In this document: piece by piece, positions 42,009 to 48,429 of the stretch
How positions within the stretch are numbered: position 1 is the first letter of the stretch
Layout of the letters: every line of letters begins with the position of its first letter
Origin: JAFKFH01 sp017307375
GTDB taxonomy: Bacteria; Pseudomonadota; Alphaproteobacteria; Ferrovibrionales; Ferrovibrionaceae
Direction of reading: 5' to 3'
Length of the DNA: 64,000 nt
Assembly (NCBI GenBank): GCA_965229335.1
Contig: OZ245874.1
Span: forward strand, 7,006,001-7,070,000
The notes under the pieces: model-generated
Seen by the model: the letters and a program-made list of their open reading frames with translations, nothing else
The model's database searches: none
Told to the model about the DNA's origin: nothing
Program-made: the position numbers and the translations under genes

Positions 42009-43616
42009 TCAGGGCCGGGCGACGCCGAAATTGAGCCGGTTGGGCTGGCGCCGGCGCGCTTCGGCACAGACCGCCAGGGTCAGCGCCAGCACCCGGCGGG
42101 TATCGCGGGGATCGATAACCCCGTCGTCCAGCATCAGGCCGGAAGTGTAGAAGGCCGAGGTCTGACGCTCGAAGTTCTCGACGACCTTGGCCTTCAGGCC
42201 GGCGATCTGTACCTCGTCGACGGGCAGGCCGCGGGCCCTGGCACCATCCTCCATGACGATCGCCATGGTCAGTGCCGCCTGCTCGCCGCCCATCACCGCC
42301 GTCCGCGCATTGGGCCAGGCGAACAGGAACGACGGCGCCAGCCCCCGGCCACACATGCCGTAGTTGCCGGCGCCGTAGGATGCGGCGCAAAGGATGGTGA
42401 TCTGGGGTACCGTCGCATTGGCGACCGCCTGGATCATCTTGGCACCGTGCTTGATCACCCCGCCGCGTTCGGCCGCGGTGCCGACGATGAAGCCGGTGGT
42501 GTTCTGCAGGTAGATCAGCGGCGTGCCCGACTGGCAGCAGGCCTGGATGAAATGCGTGGCCTTGGCCGCCCCGTCGGGATCGATCGGGCCGTTGTTGGTG
42601 ACGATGCCGATCGGCATGCCGCAGAGCCTCGCCTGCAGGCAGATCGTGGCCGCGCCGTAGCCCGGCTTGAATTCCAGCAGCACCGACTCGTCGACGATGC
42701 GCGCCGCCACCTCGCGCATGTCGACCGGCTTCTTGCCGTCGCGCGGCATCAGGCCCAGCAATTCGTCGGCCGGCAGGCGCGGCTCCGGCCCGGATGGCAG
42801 CGGCTCGGCCGTGCCGAGCTGGCCGATCACCTCGCGGGCGATCCGGATGCCGTCGGTATCGTCCTCCGCCAGGTATTCGGCAAGACCCGAAACCGTCGCA
42901 TGCATGTCGGCGCCGCCGAGATCCTCGTCGGTCGCAATCTCGCCGGTCGCGGCCTTCAGCAACGGCGGCCCCGCCAGGAAGGCGCGCGCCCGGCCCCGCA
43001 CCATGACGACATAATCGGCCAGGCCGGTCATGTAGGCCCCGCCCGCCGTCGACGACCCGTGCACCAGGGCGACCACGGGCAGGCCCGCCGCCGAATGGCG
43101 CGCCAGGTTGCGGAAGATCGACCCGCCGGTGACGAAATCCTGCACGCGGTAGCCGAGCAGGTTGGCGCCCGCCGATTCGACGAGATGGACGAAGGGCAGC
43201 TTCATCGCCAGCGCGATTTCCTGCGCCCGCAGGAATTTCTCCAGGCCCATCGGCTGCAGCGCGCCGGCATCGATGCCCGAATCGTCGACGACCAGGAAGC
43301 AGCGCACGCCCGAGATCTGGCCGATGCCGGCGATGAAGCCGCCACCGGGAATCGAGGTGGCCGGATCGGGCTTGTCGCGCAGATAGCCGGCGAGGGCCGA
43401 AAGTTCGAGAAACGGGGCACCGGCGTCGAGCAGCAACCCCAGCCGCTCGCGCGGCAGCAATTGCCCGCGCTTGGCAAAGCGCGGCCCGGCCTTGGCCGAT
43501 GCCGCCCGCGCCCGCGCTTCCAGCCCGCGCAGCTCGGCGATCAGGCCCAGCAGATGCTGGCGATTGTCGTCATAGGCCGGACCGGCAGCCACCAGCCGCG
43601 ATTGGAATTGCGGCAT
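42009..43616 (-). CDS. Acyl-CoA carboxylase carboxyltransferase (beta) subunit, AtuC/geranyl-CoA-carboxylase-like
   Basis: 535 residues. Carboxyltransferase features are PRERLGLLLDAGAPFLELS, SIPGGGFIAGIGQISG, HLVESAGANLLGYRVQ, GSSTAGGAYMTGLADYVVMV and the CoA loops QNTTGFIVGT and GAGNYGMCGRGLAPSF. The FLELSALAGYL and AFLAGPPLLKAATGE pattern resembles AtuC of geranyl-CoA carboxylase more than methylcrotonyl-CoA carboxylase, but both use similar beta-methyl enoyl-CoA. It is first in the five-gene operon behind a TetR-bound control region. A second, in-frame ATG lies 30 nt upstream and is closed by a TGA 3 nt before this start. Confidence 0.95.
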   Translation of the reverse strand: MPQFQSRLVAAGPAYDDNRQHLLGLIAELRGLEARARAASAKAGPRFAKRGQLLPRERLGLLLDAGAPFLELSALAGYLRDKPDPATSIPGGGFIAGIGQISGVRCFLVVDDSGIDAGALQPMGLEKFLRAQEIALAMKLPFVHLVESAGANLLGYRVQDFVTGGSIFRNLARHSAAGLPVVALVHGSSTAGGAYMTGLADYVVMVRGRARAFLAGPPLLKAATGEIATDEDLGGADMHATVSGLAEYLAEDDTDGIRIAREVIGQLGTAEPLPSGPEPRLPADELLGLMPRDGKKPVDMREVAARIVDESVLLEFKPGYGAATICLQARLCGMPIGIVTNNGPIDPDGAAKATHFIQACCQSGTPLIYLQNTTGFIVGTAAERGGVIKHGAKMIQAVANATVPQITILCAASYGAGNYGMCGRGLAPSFLFAWPNARTAVMGGEQAALTMAIVMEDGARARGLPVDEVQIAGLKAKVVENFERQTSAFYTSGLMLDDGVIDPRDTRRVLALTLAVCAEARRRQPNRLNFGVARP

Positions 43617-43619
43617 GGT

Positions 43620-43646
43620 TCAGCCCACCCTGCTGCGACGGGTCAT
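43620..43646 (-). CDS. Possible 8-codon upstream ORF (leader peptide) before the carboxyltransferase
   Basis: An ATG at 43646 lies 8 nt downstream of an excellent ribosome binding site GGAGGA, reads MTRRSRVG and stops at TGA. The stop is followed by 3 nt and the carboxyltransferase ATG in the same frame. The main start has no ribosome binding site of its own, so ribosomes would reach it by reinitiation. It could also be the remnant of an N-terminal extension lost to a nonsense change. Confidence 0.4.
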   Translation of the reverse strand: MTRRSRVG

Positions 43647-43669
43647 CGGCGCTTCCTCCGTTGCGTCTT

Positions 43670-43717
43670 GTACTCGTTGGTACTCTTACGGTACTAATCG
43701 GTACCAAACGTTGTCAA
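43670..43717. promoter_or_regulatory. Carboxylase operon/tetR divergent operator with helically phased GTAC repeats
   Basis: GTAC occurs at 43670, 43680, 43691 and 43701, spaced 10, 11 and 10 bp. TTGGTAC-N7-GTACTAA (43677-43697) is a near-perfect inverted repeat and a further GTACCAA lies at 43701-43707. On the minus strand a perfect -35 TTGACA (43712-43717) precedes the carboxyltransferase gene, with TACCGT at 43688-43693 as an 18-bp-spaced -10. The repeats cover this promoter, which fits repression by the adjacent TetR. Confidence 0.6.
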
Positions 43718-43729
43718 CGGGGGCTTTCG

Positions 43730-44341
43730 ATGATCTCGGCGATGAAGGACGATGTCAGCCAGTTCAAGCGCGAGCTGATCCTGCGCACCGCCTGCGAACT
43801 GTTCTGCGAGCATGGCTATCCGGCCACGACCATCGAGATGCTGGCCCGCCGGCTGTCGACCTCGAAGACCGCGATCTATGCGCATTTCGCCGGCAAGGCC
43901 GATCTGCTGTTTGCGATCATCGAGCGTTCGGTGGCGCTGTCGGTCGCGCTGGCCGAGCGGGTGGCGCAGGAGGATGCGGAACCGGCCGAGCAGGTGCGGC
44001 GGATCGCCCACGACTTCGCGCTGATCGTCATCGACAATCAGGACTACATCGCCGTGGCCTGCCGCGAGCTCAGCACGCTGGCGCCGCCGGAGCGCGCCAA
44101 GATCCTGGGGCTGCAGGAACGCTTCGACTTCATCCTGCGCCGGATCATCGAGGCCGGCGTCGCCCGCGGCGACTTTGCGGTGCGCGATGCCGCCCTTGCC
44201 GCCCTCGGCATCGGCGGCATGGTGATCTGGATCCACAGCTGGTATCGCGCCGACGGACGGCTAAGCCCGGCCGACATCGCCCTGGCGACGGCCGACTCCG
44301 CCTTGCGCATGGTGCAGGCGCCGCCACAGACGAAGTCTTGA
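43730..44341 (+). CDS. TetR-family transcriptional regulator
   Basis: 203 residues from the ATG at 43730; an ATG at 43742 is possible. The N-terminal helix-turn-helix is ILRTACELFCEHGYPATTIE followed by ARRLSTSKTAIYAHFAGKADLLF. It has the AefR/TetR_C-type ligand domain with ALGIGGMVIWIHSWYR. Divergent from the carboxylase operon with phased GTAC repeats between, so it probably represses that operon and itself, released by an acyl-CoA or an acid. The gene ends 94 nt before hcp. Confidence 0.93.
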   Translation: MISAMKDDVSQFKRELILRTACELFCEHGYPATTIEMLARRLSTSKTAIYAHFAGKADLLFAIIERSVALSVALAERVAQEDAEPAEQVRRIAHDFALIVIDNQDYIAVACRELSTLAPPERAKILGLQERFDFILRRIIEAGVARGDFAVRDAALAALGIGGMVIWIHSWYRADGRLSPADIALATADSALRMVQAPPQTKS

Positions 44342-44435
44342 CGCCGGTCACAGCGGACGGGGGCGGATCGGGGCATAGTCGCTTCAAGGCAAACGACGAA
44401 ACCCCGAACAAGATCATCTCAAAGGAAACCGTGTC

Positions 44436-44945
44436 ATGTCCGACCTGATCATCATGGATTGCAAGCATGAAGGCGAAGCCACCGAGACCGGCTTCGAGAA
44501 CAAGATCGCCTGCATCGCCGCGCAGTACGCGGCGGAAGTGCCGATCACCTACGACCGGACCAAGGGCGGCCGCACCGCCGGTGTCGCGGTGCACAAGCCG
44601 GTGGTGGTGGTGAAGGCGGTGGACAAGTCGACCCCGAAGCTGTTCGAGAGCCTGTGCAAGGCGGACTCGAGCCTGGGCGACGTCAAGCTGCACTTCCTGC
44701 GCCAGTCGGGCGGCAAGCCCGAGAAGTACATGACGATCGAACTGGGCGAGGCGATGGTCGCCCGGCTCGAGACCTTCGTGCCCGGCGACGAGCAGGACGA
44801 CCCGACGAAGAACAACGTGCCGCTCGAGAAGGTCTCGATCAGCTACAAGACCATCAAGTTCACCTACGCCCCCCAGAAGACCGACGGGTCGATGGGTGGC
44901 AACGTCCAGGCCGGCTGGGACGTCATCGCCAACAAGGCGGCGTAA
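44436..44945 (+). CDS. Hcp1-family type VI secretion tube protein/effector
   Basis: 169 residues. It opens MSDLIIMDCKHEGEATETGF and has the Hcp beta-barrel pattern: VVVVKAVDKSTPKLFESLCK, KLHFLRQSGGKPEKYMTIEL, VPLEKVSISYKTIKFTYAPQK and the C-terminal GGNVQAGWDVIANKAA. Hcp forms hexameric rings that stack as the secretion tube and carry effectors. No other T6SS gene (VipA/B, TssM, ClpV, VgrG) is nearby, so it is an orphan copy, probably with a T6SS elsewhere in the genome. AAAGGAA precedes the ATG and a strong terminator follows. Confidence 0.92.
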   Translation: MSDLIIMDCKHEGEATETGFENKIACIAAQYAAEVPITYDRTKGGRTAGVAVHKPVVVVKAVDKSTPKLFESLCKADSSLGDVKLHFLRQSGGKPEKYMTIELGEAMVARLETFVPGDEQDDPTKNNVPLEKVSISYKTIKFTYAPQKTDGSMGGNVQAGWDVIANKAA

Positions 44946-44964
44946 TCCAGGCCGCAGACGTCCC

Positions 44965-45000
44965 GCGGGGCCGGCACATGCCGGCCCCGCTTTGTTGTCT
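44965..45000 (+). terminator. Intrinsic terminator after hcp
   Basis: A perfect 11-bp stem GCGGGGCCGGC/GCCGGCCCCGC with loop ACAT (44965-44990) followed by TTTGTTGTCT. It makes hcp a single-gene unit. Confidence 0.85.
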
Positions 45001-45090
45001 TCAGCAGACCTCGTTGGCCGCGGCCTCCAGCGCATCGACGACCATGCGCAGCTTGGGCAGCACCAGGCGGGCCGACGGAACCGCAACCGC
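45001..45090 (-). pseudogene. Remnant of a LysR-family regulator C-terminus
   Basis: The minus-strand frame ending at 45001 reads PSARLVLPKLRMVVDALEAA, then ANEVC and a stop, which looks like the last 30 residues of a LysR-type regulator. Before it the frame carries no helix-turn-helix and soon enters the cytochrome b561 gene. Only the tail remains, so a deletion that joined it to the neighbouring gene is the likely origin. Judged from a short match, so uncertain. Confidence 0.35.
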
Positions 45091-45097
45091 TAGGTGA

Positions 45098-45628
45098 TCA
45101 GCGGCCGCGGACCATGCTGGAGAAGACGCCGTCGCGACGCGACAGCCCATGGAACAGCGCGGCGGCGATGTGCAACAGGATGACGGCGAAGAAGACCAGG
45201 CCCAGCCAGCGGTGGCTTTGCCGCAATACCACCTGCAGCAGGTTGCTCTGCGGCAGGATCGGCGGCAGCTGCCAGGCACCGTGCAGCACGATCGGATAGC
45301 CGCCGGCCGACAGCATGCCCCAGCCGACCAGCGGCATCGCGATCATCAGCGCATAGAGCAGGACATGCGACCCCCTGGCCGACAGGGTCTGCCACCAGGG
45401 CAGGTCTGCGGGCAGCGGTGGCGCCCCCCGCCGCAGGCGCAGCCCCAGCCGGATCAGCGCCAGGACAAGAATGACGACACCGAGGGGGCGGTGCAGTGCC
45501 ACGAGATCGGCGTGGATCGGCGCCAGCGTGGCCACCATGCCGACCCCGATGAACAGCATCGCGATGATCGCCACCGCCATCGACCAGTGCAGCAGCTTCT
45601 GCGCGGCCGTAAAACTCCGTCGGCTCAT
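45098..45628 (-). CDS. Cytochrome b561-type membrane protein
   Basis: 176 residues with four membrane helices. Heme ligands are the His residues in AAQKLLHWSMAVAIIAMLF, IHADLVALHRPLGVVILVLA, and QSHRWLGLVFFAVILLHIAAAL. It ends SRRDGVFSSMVRGR. It is the prokaryotic cytochrome b561 class (diheme, quinol-linked electron transfer). Its ATG overlaps the stop of the catalase-related gene (ATGA). The pair cytochrome b561 plus catalase-related peroxidase is a known arrangement in which the cytochrome may supply electrons for peroxide reduction. Confidence 0.92.
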   Translation of the reverse strand: MSRRSFTAAQKLLHWSMAVAIIAMLFIGVGMVATLAPIHADLVALHRPLGVVILVLALIRLGLRLRRGAPPLPADLPWWQTLSARGSHVLLYALMIAMPLVGWGMLSAGGYPIVLHGAWQLPPILPQSNLLQVVLRQSHRWLGLVFFAVILLHIAAALFHGLSRRDGVFSSMVRGR

Positions 45629-46665
45629 CGCCGCACCTGCTCGGCGATACGGCGGTCGAAGGAAGTCGCATAGGACGCCGACCGTGCCGCCAGCAGCGGA
45701 TCGTCCGATAGCGCAATGCCGTCGGGCAGGATCGTCGGATCGAAGTTGACGTCACGGCAAGGCCCGTGCGCCTCGTCCTGCGCGGCATCGACCACCAGCG
45801 TTCCCACCACGACCTCCCGCCGCCCCGCAGGCCAGGGCCTGGTGGCGTCGTCGGTCGGGTCGTCCGGCTGGCCGAGCGTCATCACCATCGTCCACCGCAA
45901 GGGGCCACGCGCCAGCCGCTCGGCCAGATCGCCGGCCAGGACGTCTGCGCCGATCGTGTCGGGCGCAACCGCGGCCGCCGCCGTTTCCGGCCGCATCGAC
46001 CACCGCACCGGGCGGCCAGTGCCGCGGGCGTCGGTCAAGATGAACGCGTTCAGGCCGTAATAGGCCTGGTCGGCATAGCTGGCGGTCCACGGGGCCGATC
46101 GTGCCCAGGCGAGGAATGCCCCGGTTTCGGGATGGGCCGCGATGAAGGCCGGCATCGCCTGCGGATCCGGCTTGCCGGTGGCGGGGTCGATCATTGCCGC
46201 CTGCACCATGGCAAAGAAGGCTGCCGGCGTCGCGACGGCGAAGACCGGCGACGTGTTCATCCCGCTGCGCCATTCCTGGCCGTCGGGAGCGACGACGCGC
46301 ACCGCCATGCTCCGCACCCGGGCCGAGCCATCGGCCGCCAGCGGGTTGCCGGTGGCGATGGCGAAGCGGCCGGTCACCGGATAGCGGCCGGCCGCCAGCA
46401 TCGGCGCGGTGGACAGATCGGCGCCGGCACCATTGGCCGCGAACGAACCGGTGAAGCAGACGCCCTTGGCATGGTTGCGGCGATGGCCCACGGGGTCGCC
46501 GCCACGTCGGCCCAGCGCGTCGACCATCCGGGCCGGGGTCAGCCGGCCGGGATCGAACCAGCCCGCAACGGCGGCAAAGGCTGAGGCCAACGCCCCGAGA
46601 ACCAGGGCGATGACGATGGCGGGGACCAGCAGAGGCCCATCGGTGCCGAGCAGACGACGCAACAT
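45625..46665 (-). CDS. Catalase-related heme peroxidase (SrpA/YcaJ-like)
   Basis: 346 residues with an N-terminal membrane anchor (LLVPAIVIALVLGALASAFA). The distal heme side is RRNHAKGVCFTGSFAANG with the catalytic His, then ARVRSMAVRVVAPDGQEWRSG, NTSPVFAVATPAAFFA and the proximal heme-binding stretch near the C-terminus, LLAARSASYATSFDRR (Arg and Tyr). It is a shortened catalase that reduces hydrogen peroxide or organic peroxides with an external electron donor. The next gene, cytochrome b561, overlaps it. The 261-nt gap upstream has no clear gene; TTAA-GTG-TTAA at 46708-46718 may be a regulator site. Confidence 0.92.
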   Translation of the reverse strand: MLRRLLGTDGPLLVPAIVIALVLGALASAFAAVAGWFDPGRLTPARMVDALGRRGGDPVGHRRNHAKGVCFTGSFAANGAGADLSTAPMLAAGRYPVTGRFAIATGNPLAADGSARVRSMAVRVVAPDGQEWRSGMNTSPVFAVATPAAFFAMVQAAMIDPATGKPDPQAMPAFIAAHPETGAFLAWARSAPWTASYADQAYYGLNAFILTDARGTGRPVRWSMRPETAAAAVAPDTIGADVLAGDLAERLARGPLRWTMVMTLGQPDDPTDDATRPWPAGRREVVVGTLVVDAAQDEAHGPCRDVNFDPTILPDGIALSDDPLLAARSASYATSFDRRIAEQVRR

Positions 46666-46926
46666 CCCGTCAGTTCATGCCGGTCCGCGCGATCTCGCAA
46701 GGCACCATTAAGTGTTAAGCGGCGGGCGCCGGGGACGCGGCCCGGTACCGACGCGCCTGGCCCGACAACCCCTTGCAGGACGGCGATGTGGAAGGCGGCG
46801 AGCCCGTCCCGACTGCTCCGCATCGCGCGGCGCCCAGGCAGCGTCGCCGGGTTGAAAATCGCGGAAAGACAGGGGAGCGGCAGACGCCTTGCGAATTCCG
46901 GCGAAGGGCCGAGGCCTGCAACGTGG

Positions 46927-48351
46927 TCAGTCGGCGGCGGCGAGCGGGGCGGCAACGTCCTCGAGGGATCGACGTTCCAGCGCCTCGCCGAGCCACAATG
47001 CCGCGGCGCCGCCGACCAGCATCAGCACCGCCGCCCCGGCATAGCCCCAGGCCAAGGTGCCGCGGGCGCCGGTGGCGATCAGTTCGCCGAACAGCGCGGG
47101 GCCGATCACACCCCCCACACCGGTGCCGACCGCATAGAAGAAGGCGATGGCCAGCGCCCGCATCTCCAGCGGGAAACATTCGCCGACGGTGAGATAGGCC
47201 GAGCTTGCGGCGGCGGAGGCGAAGAAGAAGATCGCCGACCAGGCGACGGTCTGCCCGATCGCATCGAGCCGGCCGCCGAGGAACAGCAGCGTCGCCACGC
47301 CGAGCAGAGTGCCCGACAGCATGTAGGTCACGGCAATCATCGGACGACGGCCGACACGGTCGAACAGGGGGCCAAGCAACAGGGGACCGAGGAAGTTCGC
47401 CGCCGCGAACGGCAGGATGAACCAGCCGATATCGGCCGGGGAAACATCGTAGTAGCGCCCGAGCACCAGCGCATAGGTGAAGAAGATCGCATTGTAGAAG
47501 AACGCCTGGGTTGCCATCAGGATCAGCCCGAGCACGGCGCGGCGGGGATAGCGGCGAAACAGGACGCGGCCGACGGTGACCGGATCGACGGCCTCGTGAC
47601 GGGCATGCAGCCGTAGGCGGCGCAGCGGGATCGCAGGGTCGCGCGGCGCCTGCGCCTCGATCCGCGCGACGATCGCCGCCGCCTCGTCGGTACGGCCACG
47701 CACCACCAGCCAGCGCGGGCTTTCCGGCAGGTTGCGGCGCAGGAACAGGATGAACAGCGACAGTACGGCGCCGATGCCGAAGGCGATGCGCCAGCCGTAG
47801 TCTGGCGGCAGCAGGCCGGGGATCAGCAGCACCGCCGCCCCCAGCGCGCCGATCGCCGCGCCGACCCAGAAGCTGCCGTTGATCGCGAGGTCGGCGCGGC
47901 CGCGATACCTGGCGGGGGTGAATTCCTGCACGGCCGAATTGATCGCCGTGTACTCGCCGCCGATGCCGGCCCCGGTGAGGAACCGGCACAGGGCAAAAGT
48001 CCAGAAATCGACGGCGAAGGCGGTCGAGGCGGTGGCGATGATATAGACCCAGAGGGTGGCGAAGAACAGGCGCCGCCGGCCGAAACGATCGGTGGCCCAG
48101 CCGAAGCCGAAACCGCCAAGGACGGCACCGAGCAGATAGAGGCTGGCGGCCCAGCCGATCTGCGACTCGGTCAGCCGCAGGGTCGGGCTTTCCTGCAGCG
48201 CACCGGCAAGCGAACCGGCCAGCGTCACCTCGAGCCCGTCGAGCACCCAGGTAATGCCCAGTGCAAACATGGCCCAGCTGTGGAACCGGCTCCATCCGAG
48301 GCGGTCGAGGCGGCTGGGCAGGTCGGTCTCGATCAGGCCGGCGGGGGTCAT
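46927..48351 (-). CDS. MFS transporter (sugar/aromatic-acid porter type)
   Basis: 474 residues and about 12 membrane helices. The conserved loop motif is GFGFGWATDRFGRRRLFFA between helices 2 and 3, and the second copy is LLLGPLFDRVGRRPMIAV. ITWVLDGLEVTLAGSLAGAL and LPESPRWLVVRGRTDEA are characteristic of the metabolite:proton symporters that include NiaP. The start ATG 48351 lacks an obvious ribosome binding site. It is divergent from the MFS-PlsC fusion gene. Cargo cannot be assigned. Convergent transcription does not occur here; the catalase pair is downstream on the same strand after 261 nt. Confidence 0.88.
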   Translation of the reverse strand: MTPAGLIETDLPSRLDRLGWSRFHSWAMFALGITWVLDGLEVTLAGSLAGALQESPTLRLTESQIGWAASLYLLGAVLGGFGFGWATDRFGRRRLFFATLWVYIIATASTAFAVDFWTFALCRFLTGAGIGGEYTAINSAVQEFTPARYRGRADLAINGSFWVGAAIGALGAAVLLIPGLLPPDYGWRIAFGIGAVLSLFILFLRRNLPESPRWLVVRGRTDEAAAIVARIEAQAPRDPAIPLRRLRLHARHEAVDPVTVGRVLFRRYPRRAVLGLILMATQAFFYNAIFFTYALVLGRYYDVSPADIGWFILPFAAANFLGPLLLGPLFDRVGRRPMIAVTYMLSGTLLGVATLLFLGGRLDAIGQTVAWSAIFFFASAAASSAYLTVGECFPLEMRALAIAFFYAVGTGVGGVIGPALFGELIATGARGTLAWGYAGAAVLMLVGGAAALWLGEALERRSLEDVAAPLAAAD

Positions 48352-48429
48352 GAGCCCGGCAACCCGTCCGCCCGTGCAATGGTTCCCGCCGGCTTGCCCA
48401 AACGCCCGCGCCTGGGCGATAAACAGCCG

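Noticed and set aside
46666..46926. Possible gene in the gap before the catalase-related gene
   Set aside because: Frames on both strands have no family features or consistent ribosome binding sites; only a short TTAA-GTG-TTAA motif is notable.
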